Below, piece by piece: positions 45,951-54,569 of a DNA stretch of 64,000 nt. Source of the stretch: Inmirania thermothiophila (GTDB taxonomy: Bacteria; Pseudomonadota; Gammaproteobacteria; DSM-100275); assembly GCF_003751635.1 (NCBI RefSeq), contig NZ_RJVI01000003.1:1-64000 (forward strand), written 5' to 3'. The first letter of the stretch is position 1. Each line of letters opens with the position of its first letter. The notes below the pieces were generated by a model. The model did not search any database. It had not been told where the DNA came from and worked only from the letters and a program-made list of their open reading frames with translations. A program made the position numbers and the translations under genes.

Positions 45951-46450
45951 CCGCCCTCGACCCGCGCGACCGCGCGCTCCTCGGCGCCATCCAGGACGGC
46001 CTGCCGCTGGTGGCGCGGCCCTACCGCGCGGTGGGCGAGCGCCTGGGGATGGACGAGTCGGAGGTGATCCTGCGCCTTGCGCGGCTGCTGCGCAGCGGCG
46101 TCATCCGCCGGCTCGGGCTGGTGGTGCGCCACCATGAGCTGGGCTACCGCGCCAACGCCATGGTGGTCTGGGACGTCCCCGACGAGGAGGTGGACGCGGC
46201 GGGGGCGCGCCTTGCGGCCGAGCCTGCGGTGCACCTCTGCTACCGCCGCCGGCGCCATCCGCGCTGGCCCTACAACCTCTACTGCATGGTGCACGGGCGC
46301 GACCGCGAGGCGGTGCTCGCCGAGATCGAGGCGGTGACGCGGCGGGCCGGTCTCGCCGGGCGCCCGCGCCGGGTGCTCTTCAGCCGCCGCCGCTTCAAGC
46401 AGCGCGGGGCCCGCTACGTCTTCGAGGAGCCGGGCCATGCATCGGCTTGA
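45938..46450 (+). CDS. nirL: Siroheme decarboxylase subunit NirL
   Basis: A 170-residue AsnC/Lrp-like protein with winged helix (YRAVGERLGMDESEVILRLARLLRSGVI) and CYRRRRHPRWPYNLYCMVHG in the C-terminal domain, the NirL/NirH form. It overlaps nirD by 13 nt and nirG by 14 nt. Order and size agree with the D-L-G-H order of Pseudomonas. Confidence 0.88.
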   Translation: MDALTALDPRDRALLGAIQDGLPLVARPYRAVGERLGMDESEVILRLARLLRSGVIRRLGLVVRHHELGYRANAMVVWDVPDEEVDAAGARLAAEPAVHLCYRRRRHPRWPYNLYCMVHGRDREAVLAEIEAVTRRAGLAGRPRRVLFSRRRFKQRGARYVFEEPGHASA

Positions 46451-46880
46451 CCGCGCCCTCCTGCGCCGCCTCCAGGACGGCATCGGGGTGGATGCGCGCC
46501 CCTTCGCGGCCGTCGCCGCCGAGCTCGACTGCCCCGAGGACGAGGTCATCGAGCGGCTCGACCGCATGCTGGCCCAGGGGCTGCTCACCCGCTTCGGGCC
46601 CATGTACGACGCCGCCCGCCTCGGCGGCGAGTTCATGCTCTGCGCCATGGCGGTGCCGGCAGAGCGGCTCGACGAGGTGGCCGAGGCGGTCAACGCCCAT
46701 CCCGAGGTGGCCCACAACTACGAGCGCGAGCACCGCTACAACCTCTGGTTCGTGGTCGCCACCGAGCACGCCGGCGAGGCCGAGGGGGTGGTGCGCGCCA
46801 TCGAGGACGAGACGGGGCTCGCGGTGCTGCGCCTGCCCAAGGAGGCCGAGTACGGCATCGGCCTGAGGTTCGAGCCGTGA
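46437..46880 (+). CDS. nirG: Siroheme decarboxylase subunit NirG
   Basis: A 147-residue AsnC/Lrp-like protein with an N-terminal winged helix (FAAVAAELDCPEDEVIERLDRML) and HNYEREHRYNLWFVV as in NirD. It is the third of four consecutive paralogues. The end overlaps nirH by 4 nt. Confidence 0.88.
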   Translation: MHRLDRALLRRLQDGIGVDARPFAAVAAELDCPEDEVIERLDRMLAQGLLTRFGPMYDAARLGGEFMLCAMAVPAERLDEVAEAVNAHPEVAHNYEREHRYNLWFVVATEHAGEAEGVVRAIEDETGLAVLRLPKEAEYGIGLRFEP

Positions 46881-47386
46881 ACGCGCGCCCCGAGCACACC
46901 GCCTGGCGGCCCGATGCCATCGACCGGCGCATCATCGCCGCCACCCAGGCCGGGCTGCCGCTGGTGCGCGAGCCCTACCATGCGGTGGCCGAGGCCCTCG
47001 GCCTGCCCCCGGAGGTGGTGATGGCACGCATCCGGGCGATGCTGGCGGCGGGGGCCATCCGCCGCATCGCCGCGGTGCCCAACCACTACCGGCTCGGCTA
47101 CCGCGCCAACGGCATGGCGGTGTGGGACGTGGACGACGAGCGCGTCGACGAGCTGGGCCGGCGCATCGCGCGCCTGCCCTTCGTCAGCCACTGCTACCGC
47201 CGCCCGCGCCGCCCGCCGCACTGGCCCTACAACCTCTTCACCATGCTCCACGGGCGCGAGCGCGCCGAGGTGGAGGCCCGCGCGGCGCAGGTGCGCGCCC
47301 TCCTCGGCGAGGCCCTGCGCGGGCACGAGATCCTCTACAGCCGCCGGATCCTCAAGAAGACCGGCCTGCGCATCCGGGAGGGCTGA
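46877..47386 (+). CDS. nirH: Siroheme decarboxylase subunit NirH
   Basis: A 169-residue AsnC/Lrp-like protein paired with NirG. It has HAVAEALGLPPEVVMARIRAMLAAGAI and HCYRRPRRPPHWPYNLFTMLHG, the NirL/NirH motif. The GTG start overlaps the nirG stop. All four subunits being separate is the Pseudomonas pattern, unlike the fused DL and GH forms. Confidence 0.88.
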   Translation: MNARPEHTAWRPDAIDRRIIAATQAGLPLVREPYHAVAEALGLPPEVVMARIRAMLAAGAIRRIAAVPNHYRLGYRANGMAVWDVDDERVDELGRRIARLPFVSHCYRRPRRPPHWPYNLFTMLHGRERAEVEARAAQVRALLGEALRGHEILYSRRILKKTGLRIREG

Positions 47387-47389
47387 TCC

Positions 47390-48544
47390 ATGCTGCGCCT
47401 GAGCCAGTATCTGCGCGACGCCGTCGAGGGGCGTCCGGTGCCGCGGCGCCGCCCGGCCGCGCCGGTGGTGATCTGGAACCTCATCCGCCGCTGCAACCTG
47501 CGCTGCAGCCACTGCTACACCGCCTCGGCCGACCGCGACTTCGCCGGCGAGCTTGGCACCGCCGAGGCCCTGGCGGTGGTGGACGACCTCGCAGCGATGC
47601 GGGTGCCGGCGCTGATCCTCTCCGGTGGCGAGCCGCTGCTTCGGCCCGACCTGATGCGCATCGTCGCCCGCGCCAAGGCCGCCGGCATCTACGTCGGCCT
47701 CTCCACCAACGGCACCCTCGTGGACGCGGCCTGGGTCGAGCGGCTCGCGGGCTCCGGGCTCGACTACGTGGGGATCAGCCTCGACGGGCTTGAGGCCACT
47801 CACGACCGCATCCGCGGCCGCGAGGGCGCCTTCGCCGCCGCCCTCGCCGCCCTCGAGCGGCTCGCCGCGCGGGGGCTGCGGGTGGGTGCGCGCTTCACCC
47901 TCACCCGCGACAACGCCCTCGAGCTGCCGGACCTCATGGACCGGCTGGACGCGGCCGGGGTGCGCCGCTTCTACCTCTCCCACCTCAACTACGCGGGGCG
48001 CGGGCGCAGCGCCAGCGACGCCCATCTGCGCACCACGCGGGAGGTGATGCACTACCTCTGCGAGCTCGCCTGGCTCGATCTGCAGACGGGACGGGAGCGC
48101 GAGATCGTCACCGGCAACAACGACGCCGACGGCGTCTTCCTGCTGCACTGGTTGGCCCGGCGCGCCCCCGAGCACGCACCGGCGCTGGAGGCGCGGCTGC
48201 GCGCCTGGGGCGGCAACGCCAGCGGCATCGCCATCGCCAACATCGACAACCGCGGCTGGGTCCATCCCGACTCCTTCTGGTGGGACCACCGCCTCGGCAA
48301 CGTGCGCGAGCGCCCCTTCTCCGAGATCTGGCGCCGCTCGGACGACGCCCTCCTGGCGGGCCTGCGGGCGCGGCCGCGCCCGCTCAAGGGACGCTGCGCC
48401 GCCTGCCGCCACCTCGAGCTGTGCAACGGCAACACGCGGGTGCGGGCCAAGCTCGCCTTCGGCGATCCCTGGGCCGAGGACCCCGGTTGCTATCTCACCG
48501 ACGCCGAGATCGGCCTCGGGGAGGCGGGCCGTGCGGTGGCCTGA
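47390..48544 (+). CDS. nirJ: Radical SAM heme d1 synthase NirJ
   Basis: A 384-residue radical SAM enzyme that replaces two propionates of didecarboxysiroheme in heme d1 synthesis. The 4Fe-4S/SAM motif is CNLRCSHC near residues 35-42, followed by LILSGGEPLLRPDL and VGISLDGLEATHD. A C-terminal Cys-rich SPASM-like region (GRCAACRHLELCNGNTR) probably holds another cluster. It starts 3 bp after nirH and overlaps nirN by 14 nt. Confidence 0.93.
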   Translation: MLRLSQYLRDAVEGRPVPRRRPAAPVVIWNLIRRCNLRCSHCYTASADRDFAGELGTAEALAVVDDLAAMRVPALILSGGEPLLRPDLMRIVARAKAAGIYVGLSTNGTLVDAAWVERLAGSGLDYVGISLDGLEATHDRIRGREGAFAAALAALERLAARGLRVGARFTLTRDNALELPDLMDRLDAAGVRRFYLSHLNYAGRGRSASDAHLRTTREVMHYLCELAWLDLQTGREREIVTGNNDADGVFLLHWLARRAPEHAPALEARLRAWGGNASGIAIANIDNRGWVHPDSFWWDHRLGNVRERPFSEIWRRSDDALLAGLRARPRPLKGRCAACRHLELCNGNTRVRAKLAFGDPWAEDPGCYLTDAEIGLGEAGRAVA

Positions 48545-50096
48545 GCGGCTGGCGGCGCTCGCGCTGGCGGCGGCCGCGGCGGTGGCGCAGGGGACGCCGG
48601 ACGCCGCCGCCCTCTACCAGACCCACTGCGCCTCCTGCCACGGGGCGGACCGCCTCGGCGGCATGGGCCCGGCCCTGGTGCCCGAAAACCTCGGCCGGCT
48701 GAGCCCGGAGAAGGCGGCGCGCGTGATCGCCGAGGGGCGTGCGGCGACCCAGATGCCGGCCTTCGGCGATCGCCTCGGGGCCGACGAGATCGAGGCCCTG
48801 GCGCGCTGGATCTTCGCGCCGCCGCCCGCGCCCCCCGCCTGGGACGCGGCGCGGATCGAGGCCACGCGCCGGGTGCTGGTGCCGCCCGAGCGCCTCGCGA
48901 AGGCGCCGCGCCATGGCGCCGACCCCCTCAACCTGTTCGTCGTGGTGGAGCTGGGGGACCACCACATCAGCATCCTCGACGGCGACCGCCTCGAGGTCAT
49001 CGCCCGCCTGCCGACGCCGCGGGCGGTGCACGGCGGGCCGAAGTTCTCCCCCGACGGGCGCTTCGTCTACGTCGCCTCGCGCGACGGCTGGATCATCAAG
49101 GTCGACCTCTGGGGGCTCGAGCGCGTGGCCGAGGTCCGCGCCGGCATCAACACCCGCAACCTCGCGGTCTCCGACGACGGCCGCTACGTCATGGTGGGCA
49201 ACTACCTGCCCCACACCCTGGTGGTGCTGGATGCCGCCGACCTGCGGCCCCTGCGGGTGATCCCGGTGGTGGGCCGCGACGGCACCTCCTCGCGGGTGAG
49301 CGCCGTCTACGTGGCGCCGCCGCGGGGGAGCTTCATCGCCGCCCTCAAGGACGTCCGGGAGATCTGGGAGATCCCCTACAGCAGCCGCGCCGAGGCCCTC
49401 CCCGTCTACGAGGGGCCGATGCACGACTACCGCGCCGACTCCGGCGAGGCGCCGCCGCTGGCCGAGGGCGCCTTCCCGGTGCGGCGGATCCCGGTGGGGA
49501 CCTTCCTCGACGACTTCCTTTTCGACCCCGAATACCGGTTCCTGATCGGCGCCTCGCGCCAGAGCCGCACCGCCCGGGTGGTGCACCTGGCGGTGGGGCG
49601 CGAGATCGCCCGCATCGACCTGCCGGGCCTGCCCCACCTCGCCTCCGGGATCACCTGGCGCTGGCGGGGGCGGCGGGTGATGGCGACGCCGAACCTGCGC
49701 GAGGGGGTGGTGACCGTGGTCGATCTGCAGGACTGGAAGGTGGTGCGGCGCATCTCCACGCTGGGCCCCGGCTTCTTCCTGCGCAGCCACGAGAAGAGCC
49801 GCTACGCCTGGGTGGACGTGTTCTTCGGCAAAGACCGCGACGTGGTGCAGGTGATCGACAAGGAGCGCCTGGAGGTGGCGGCGACCCTGCGTCCGGCTCC
49901 GGGCAAGACCGCCGCCCACGTGGAGTTCGACCGCCACGGCCGCTACGCCCTGGTCAGCGTCTGGGATATGGACGGCGCGGTGGTGGTCTACGACGCCCGC
50001 ACTCTGCAGGAGGTCAAGCGCCTGCCCATGCGCAAGCCCTCGGGGAAGTACAACGTCTGGAACAAGATCACGCGCTCGGAGGGCACCAGCCACTGA
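48531..50096 (+). CDS. nirN: Cytochrome c/heme d1 protein NirN
   Basis: A 521-residue periplasmic paralogue of NirS: signal peptide, cytochrome c domain (THCASCHGADRLGG), then a d1-binding propeller (VVVELGDHHISILDGDRLEV). NirN completes heme d1 by introducing the acrylate double bond and passes it to NirS. The start is GTG. nirE, which makes the siroheme precursor by methylation, is not in this cluster and must be supplied elsewhere. Confidence 0.92.
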   Translation: MRWPERLAALALAAAAAVAQGTPDAAALYQTHCASCHGADRLGGMGPALVPENLGRLSPEKAARVIAEGRAATQMPAFGDRLGADEIEALARWIFAPPPAPPAWDAARIEATRRVLVPPERLAKAPRHGADPLNLFVVVELGDHHISILDGDRLEVIARLPTPRAVHGGPKFSPDGRFVYVASRDGWIIKVDLWGLERVAEVRAGINTRNLAVSDDGRYVMVGNYLPHTLVVLDAADLRPLRVIPVVGRDGTSSRVSAVYVAPPRGSFIAALKDVREIWEIPYSSRAEALPVYEGPMHDYRADSGEAPPLAEGAFPVRRIPVGTFLDDFLFDPEYRFLIGASRQSRTARVVHLAVGREIARIDLPGLPHLASGITWRWRGRRVMATPNLREGVVTVVDLQDWKVVRRISTLGPGFFLRSHEKSRYAWVDVFFGKDRDVVQVIDKERLEVAATLRPAPGKTAAHVEFDRHGRYALVSVWDMDGAVVVYDARTLQEVKRLPMRKPSGKYNVWNKITRSEGTSH

Positions 50097-50158
50097 GCCC
50101 TTGCGCCCCGCCTCCGCGGCGGTGAAACTTGACCGGACGCAGCTTGCGGGCGCCCGAG

Positions 50159-50824
50159 ATGTGGATTTCCGGAAACGCCGTCGGCTGGCCGCTGGGGGCG
50201 GCGGGGTGGCTGCTGGCCGTGCCGCTGCTCCTGTGGGCGGTGACGCGCACCCCGTGGCGGCGCCTCGCCGGCGGGCCCGGGCTGCATCTGCTCCTCGGCG
50301 GCGCGGTGGCCCTGATGGTGCTGTGGCGGGTGCGGGCGGGGCTTCCGGCGGGGCCGGAGCTTCACTTCCTGGGCCTGACCGCGGCGACCCTCGTCCTCGG
50401 GCCGGCGCCGGCGGTGCTGGCCGGGGCGCTGGCGGCGCTGGGGCTGCTGCTCGCCGGTGCCGCCGCGGCCGCGCCCCTGGGCCTCAACCTGCTCGCCGGG
50501 GTCGCCCTGCCGGTGGCGGTGACCCAGGGGCTGCTGCGCCTTGCGCGGCGCCGGCTGCGCCGGCAGTTCTTCGTCTACGTGATGGTCAACTGCTTCCTCG
50601 CCGCCGGCCTCGCCGCCGCCACGGCGGTGCTCGCGGCGAGCGCGCTGGTGGCGCTGGGCGGCGGCGGCGCGGTGCGGCTGCTGCCGGACTATCTCGCCCT
50701 GCTGCCGCTGCTGATGCTGCCCGAGGGGCTGCTCAACGGCATGGTGGTGGCGCTGCTCGCGGCCTTCCGGCCGGAGTGGGTGGCGAGCTTCGACCCGCGC
50801 CGCGACCTCGGCGGCGAGGCGTGA
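50159..50824 (+). CDS. CbiM-like energy-coupling-factor membrane protein
   Basis: A 221-residue membrane protein with about six helices, resembling the CbiM/ECF transporter permease family (LHFLGLTAATLVLGPAPAVLAGALAAL; MLPEGLLNGMVVALLAAFRPEW). No ATPase or T component is nearby. The ATG at 50159 is favoured; a TTG at 50129 would add ten residues. It lies between nirN and dnr, and such genes are often seen near denitrification genes. The substrate could be a metal such as cobalt or nickel, but this is open. Confidence 0.75.
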   Translation: MWISGNAVGWPLGAAGWLLAVPLLLWAVTRTPWRRLAGGPGLHLLLGGAVALMVLWRVRAGLPAGPELHFLGLTAATLVLGPAPAVLAGALAALGLLLAGAAAAAPLGLNLLAGVALPVAVTQGLLRLARRRLRRQFFVYVMVNCFLAAGLAAATAVLAASALVALGGGGAVRLLPDYLALLPLLMLPEGLLNGMVVALLAAFRPEWVASFDPRRDLGGEA

Positions 50825-50833
50825 GCCCGGCCC

Positions 50834-51508
50834 TCAGCAATGGCCGAGGCGGCGCAGCCCCTCCACGTCGCGCAGGTGCACGGTGCGTCCCTCCACGGTC
50901 ACCAGGCCGCGGGCGCCGAGCTCGTGCAGCACGCGCGAGAAGGTCTCCGGCGTGAGGTTGAGGCGGGAGGCCACGACGGCCTTGCTCGCCGGCAGGCGGA
51001 CGCTGTGCCGGCCGCCGTCGGGCTCGTCGCCGAGAAGGTAGCCGATCACGCGCTGGGTGGCGCTGTGCAGGGTGAGGTCCTCCACCTCGCGCACCAGGTG
51101 GTGGAGGCGCTGCGCGAGCCCCGAGAGCAGGGCCCGCGCGAAGGCCGGATCGTCCTCGATGTGGCGCAGCACCGCGCAGCGCCCCACGTGGAGCAGGCGG
51201 CTTGCGCGCAGGGCCTGGGCGTAGGCGGGGTAGGGGCGGTCCAGGAACATCACCGCCTCGCCGAAGGTGCGCCCCGGGCCCAGGAGCTCCAGCACCTTCT
51301 CGGCGCCGTCCTCGCTCAGCATGGCGAGCTTGATCTGCCCCTCCAGCACGCAGTGGAAGCCCGTGGGACGGTCGCCCTTGTGGAAGAGGATCTCGCCGCG
51401 GGCGAGCTCCACCACGCGCGTGCCCGCCGCGATCTCCTCGAGGTGGCGGGGGTCGAGCTGCTGGAAGAGCGGGATGCCCGCGAGGATGTCGATGATCTCG
51501 CCGCTCAA
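50834..51508 (-). CDS. dnr: Crp/Fnr-family regulator of denitrification (Dnr-like)
   Basis: A 224-residue regulator with a cyclic-nucleotide-type sensor domain (residues about 10-125) and helix-turn-helix (ASKAVVASRLNLTPETFSRVLHELG). It lacks the N-terminal Cys cluster of FNR, which points to the Dnr branch that senses NO through heme. It likely binds the TTGAT-N4-ATCAA boxes before norC and nirS. The start is TTG at 51508 with GGGAGG just upstream, and an imperfect box lies 15-28 bp upstream. Confidence 0.88.
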   Translation of the reverse strand: MSGEIIDILAGIPLFQQLDPRHLEEIAAGTRVVELARGEILFHKGDRPTGFHCVLEGQIKLAMLSEDGAEKVLELLGPGRTFGEAVMFLDRPYPAYAQALRASRLLHVGRCAVLRHIEDDPAFARALLSGLAQRLHHLVREVEDLTLHSATQRVIGYLLGDEPDGGRHSVRLPASKAVVASRLNLTPETFSRVLHELGARGLVTVEGRTVHLRDVEGLRRLGHC

Positions 51509-51522
51509 GCTGCCTCCCGGTC

Positions 51523-51566
51523 TTGATCTCGCTCAAGGGCGGGGTGGCCCCGGTCGCGGGTAGTAT
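51523..51566 (+). promoter_or_regulatory. FNR/DNR-type box between dnr and the hemerythrin operon
   Basis: TTGAT-CTCG-CTCAA (51523-51536) has one mismatch from the consensus. TAGTAT at 51561-51566 is a -10 at the class II distance in the plus direction, so it should drive the hemerythrin operon. On the other side it lies close to the dnr start and may repress it. Confidence 0.7.
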
Positions 51567-51600
51567 AGACGCCGTCGCAGGCACCATCGGGAGGCATGCC

Positions 51601-52035
51601 GTGAGCGAGATCAGCAGCTTCATGACCCGGGACCACCGCGACTGCGACGAGCTGTTCGCGGCGGCGGAGAATGCGGTCCATGAGGGGGACTGGGAGGCGG
51701 CGCGGGAGCGCTTCGCCGCCTTCGCCGACGCGCTTCGCCGCCACCTCGACATGGAGGAGCAGGTGCTCTTCCCCGAGATCGAGGAGCGCACGGGCATGGT
51801 CGGGGGGCCGACCCAGGTCATGCGCATCGAGCACCAGCAGATGCGCGACGTCATCGCCGCCATGGAGCAGGCGGTCGCGGACGAGGACGCCGACGAGTAC
51901 CTGGGCCAGGCCGAGACGTTGATGATCCTGATGCAGCAGCACAACATGAAGGAGGAGCAGATCCTCTACCCCATGAGCGACCAGGCCCTCGGTGGCGATG
52001 CCGCGGAGGTGCTGGGGCGCATGCGGGCGCTGTGA
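51601..52035 (+). CDS. Hemerythrin domain protein
   Basis: A 144-residue four-helix protein with the diiron ligands of the hemerythrin HHE family: the His in MTRDHRDCDELF, RRHLDMEEQVLFPEIE, MRIEHQQM and MQQHNMKEEQILYPM. In a Dnr-controlled operon it probably binds NO or repairs iron centres, similar to DnrN/YtfE. It starts with GTG after GGGAGG and overlaps the DUF2249 gene by 4 nt. Confidence 0.85.
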   Translation: MSEISSFMTRDHRDCDELFAAAENAVHEGDWEAARERFAAFADALRRHLDMEEQVLFPEIEERTGMVGGPTQVMRIEHQQMRDVIAAMEQAVADEDADEYLGQAETLMILMQQHNMKEEQILYPMSDQALGGDAAEVLGRMRAL

Positions 52036-52310
52036 CCGTGCAGGCGCGCGAGCGCGTCCTCGACGTCCGCGACCTCGAGCCCTGCGAGCCCCTGGAGCGG
52101 GCGCTGGAGGCCGCGGCCGCCCTCGCGCCGGGTGAGTACCTGCGCCTGCTTCACCGCCGCGAGCCCCATCCGCTCTACGAGCTGCTGGCGCGGCAGGGCC
52201 TGCGCCACCGCACGCGCCGCGGGCGGCAGGCGCCGGTGGAGGTGCTGATCTGGCGCGAGGGCGACGCCGTCGCGGCGCGGGCGGTGGAGGACCTCACGGG
52301 GGCGGAGTAG
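52032..52310 (+). CDS. DUF2249 domain protein
   Basis: A 92-residue protein of the DUF2249 family, with VLDVRDLEPCEPLERALEAA and YLRLLHRREPHPLYELLARQG. These TusA-like small proteins commonly neighbour hemerythrin and NO genes, but no activity is proven. It is translationally coupled to its neighbours by GTG overlap upstream and a 3-bp gap downstream. Confidence 0.85.
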   Translation: MTVQARERVLDVRDLEPCEPLERALEAAAALAPGEYLRLLHRREPHPLYELLARQGLRHRTRRGRQAPVEVLIWREGDAVAARAVEDLTGAE

Positions 52311-52313
52311 GCG

Positions 52314-53600
52314 GTGGGGCGCTTCGGCAACCTGAGCTTCGAGCGCATCCCGCCGCTGGGAGTGCCGCTGCGCTTCTTCCTCACCGCGCCCTGGCTGGGG
52401 GCGGCGGCGGGTGTGGCCCTCGTGCTCTGGGGCGGGGCGGCGCTCACGATGCGCTGGGCCCCCGAGACCCTGGCCGTGGTCCATCTCGTCACCCTCGGCT
52501 TCCTCCTCACGGTGATGGCGGGGGCGGTCTACCAGGTGATGCCGGTGCTGACCGGGGTCCCTCTGCCCGGCGCCGCCGCGCTGGGGCCGTGGGTCCACGC
52601 CGGCGTCCTCGCCGGGGCGCTGCTCGCGCCGGCGGGGCTCGCCGGGGTGCGGTGGGCGGCGGCGGCGGGCACCGCCGTGCTGGGGGCGGCGCTCGCGGTG
52701 TTCCTGGCCCAGGGGTTCGCGGCCGCGGCGCGGGTGGGCTGGCGCCACGAAAGCGGCCGCAGCGTGGCCATGGCCCTGGTGGCGCTCGCGGTGACCGCGG
52801 GGCTCGGGCTCCATCTGCTCGCCGGCCACGCCGGCTGGGGCGTGCTCGCCCGCCAGCTCACCGACCTGCACTGGGTGTGGGCCCTCGCCGGCTGGCTCGG
52901 CCTCCTGGTGATGGGGGTGGGCTTCCAGGTGGTGCCCATGTTCCAGGTCACGCCGCCGTACCCGAAGCCGGTCACCTGCTGCCTGCCGGCGGCGCTGCTG
53001 GGGCTGCTGGCCCTGTGGTCGGGGACGCGGGGGGTGCCGGCGGCGGAGGTCGCGGCGGCGGCCCTCATCGGCCTTGCCGCCGCCACCTTCGCGGCGGCGA
53101 CGCTGGTGCTGCAGCAGCGGCGCAAGCGCAAGGTCTGGGACGTGACCGTCGCCTTCTGGCGCCTCGGCATGGGGGCGCTGCTCGCCGGCCTGGTCGCGGT
53201 GGCGGCGGCGCGCGCGGCCGGCGACGCGCGCCTTGCGCTTCTCGCCGGGATCCTGCTGCTCGCCGGATGGGGCGTGTCCCTGGTTAGCGGCATGCTCTAC
53301 AAGATCGTCCCCTTCCTCGCCTGGCTCCACCTGCAGAACGTCCTTGTGGCGCGGTCCCTGCTCGGGCGGCATCGCATCCCCAACATGAAGCAGTTCGTCG
53401 ACGACGGGCGCGCCCGCCTGCAGTTCCGCCTCCATGCGGCGGCGCTGGCGCTGCTCGCGGCGGCGCCGTGGGCGGGGGACGCGGCGGCGCGCCTCGCCGG
53501 CCTGCTCCTCGCCCTCTCCTTCGCCCTCCTGGGGGTGAATCTCGCCGCGGCGGCCCGGCGCTACCGGCACGAGCGCGCAAGGCTCGACGCCGCAGGCTGA
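52314..53600 (+). CDS. NnrS-like / heme-copper-oxidase-like polytopic membrane protein
   Basis: A 428-residue protein with about 12 membrane helices. Conserved His-bearing helices include VVHLVTLGFLLTVMAGAVYQVMP and LLHL-type turns in LHWVWALAGWLGLLVMGVGFQVVPMFQ, resembling NnrS and subunit I-like proteins found beside denitrification genes. It is the third gene of the Dnr-controlled operon. It starts with GTG 3 bp after DUF2249. Confidence 0.7.
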   Translation: MGRFGNLSFERIPPLGVPLRFFLTAPWLGAAAGVALVLWGGAALTMRWAPETLAVVHLVTLGFLLTVMAGAVYQVMPVLTGVPLPGAAALGPWVHAGVLAGALLAPAGLAGVRWAAAAGTAVLGAALAVFLAQGFAAAARVGWRHESGRSVAMALVALAVTAGLGLHLLAGHAGWGVLARQLTDLHWVWALAGWLGLLVMGVGFQVVPMFQVTPPYPKPVTCCLPAALLGLLALWSGTRGVPAAEVAAAALIGLAAATFAAATLVLQQRRKRKVWDVTVAFWRLGMGALLAGLVAVAAARAAGDARLALLAGILLLAGWGVSLVSGMLYKIVPFLAWLHLQNVLVARSLLGRHRIPNMKQFVDDGRARLQFRLHAAALALLAAAPWAGDAAARLAGLLLALSFALLGVNLAAAARRYRHERARLDAAG

Positions 53601-53651
53601 GGCCCGCCCCGCGGCGTTGACGCTGCGGCGGCGGCGACCGAAGATGCGCTC

Positions 53652-53840
53652 ATGGAGCCGCTTGCGACCTGGGAGAAGGTGCTGCTGGGCGTCGGTGCCC
53701 TGCTGCTGCTGCTGTGGTTCTACCCGGGGCTGCAGGCGCTTCACCGCCGCGCGCAGGAGGCGCCCAGAGACTGGCCCGGATTTCTCCTGCCGCTGGCGGC
53801 GGTGGTGCTGGTGGTCCTCCTCCTCCTCGCCTCCGTCTGA
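53652..53840 (+). CDS. Small two-span membrane protein
   Basis: A 62-residue protein with two hydrophobic helices (KVLLGVGALLLLLWF and LLPLAAVVLVVLLLLASV) joined by a short charged loop. No family recognised. It lies 6 bp before djlA and is probably co-transcribed with it. Confidence 0.6.
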   Translation: MEPLATWEKVLLGVGALLLLLWFYPGLQALHRRAQEAPRDWPGFLLPLAAVVLVVLLLLASV

Positions 53841-53846
53841 GGGCCC

Positions 53847-54569
53847 ATGGGCGGCTGGCTGGGCAAGGGTCTCGGCGGCCTGGTGGGGCTGCTTGCGGGC
53901 GGTCCCCTCGGGGCCGCCGCGGGGGTGCTGCTGGGCCACGGGGTCGATCGCGGCCTCGCCGCGCGGGCGCTGCGCGGGGGCGCGCGCGAGGCCTACCGCA
54001 TGGCCGTGTTCGCGGTCATGGGCCATCTCGCCAAGGCCGACGGGCGCGTCAGCCGGGCCGAGATCGCGGCCGCCGAGGCGGTCATGCGGCGCATGGGCCT
54101 CGGGCCGCGGGCGCGCAGGCGGGCGCAGGCGGCCTTCCGCCGGGGCAGGTCGCGGCGCTTCCCCCTGGAGCTTGCGCTGGCGGCGGTGGCGCGGCTGGAG
54201 CGGACGCGTCCCGGTGCGGCGCGCGAGTTCCTGCGCCTGCAGGCGCAGGTGCTGTGCGCGGACGGTCCGCCGGATGCGCGCCGTCGCGCCCTCTACCGCC
54301 AGGTCGCGGCGCGCCTCGGCGTGGCCGCCGCCGAGGCCGACGTCCTGCTGCCCCCGGGGGATGGGCTCGCCGACGCCTTCCGCATCCTCGGCCTGCCGCC
54401 GGATGCCACCCTGGAGGAGGCGCGGCGCGCCTACCGCCGGCTCCTCGCCCGCCACCACCCCGACCGCGCCGGCGGCGACGAGGCGGTCCGCCGCGCGGCG
54501 GAGGCCCGCACCCGGGAGATCATCGCCGCCTGGGGGCGTCTGCGCGCCGCCCTCGGGGATCAGAGGTAG
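53847..54569 (+). CDS. djlA: DjlA-type co-chaperone
   Basis: A 240-residue protein with a Gly-rich N-terminal anchor (GLVGLLAGGPLGAAAGVLLGHGVD), a TerB-like helical middle (VMGHLAKADGRVSRAEIAAAEAVM), and a C-terminal J domain with the HPD motif (RHHPDRAGGD) and FRILGLPPDATLEEARRAYRRL. DjlA stimulates DnaK at the membrane. Length is slightly shorter than E. coli DjlA. It converges on the next gene with a 10-bp overlap. Confidence 0.9.
   Translation: MGGWLGKGLGGLVGLLAGGPLGAAAGVLLGHGVDRGLAARALRGGAREAYRMAVFAVMGHLAKADGRVSRAEIAAAEAVMRRMGLGPRARRRAQAAFRRGRSRRFPLELALAAVARLERTRPGAAREFLRLQAQVLCADGPPDARRRALYRQVAARLGVAAAEADVLLPPGDGLADAFRILGLPPDATLEEARRAYRRLLARHHPDRAGGDEAVRRAAEARTREIIAAWGRLRAALGDQR

Noticed and set aside
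53587-53651. Start of a longer gene before the small membrane protein
   Set aside because: The alternative frame from 53617 is Arg/Ser-rich and overlaps djlA out of frame without any domain.
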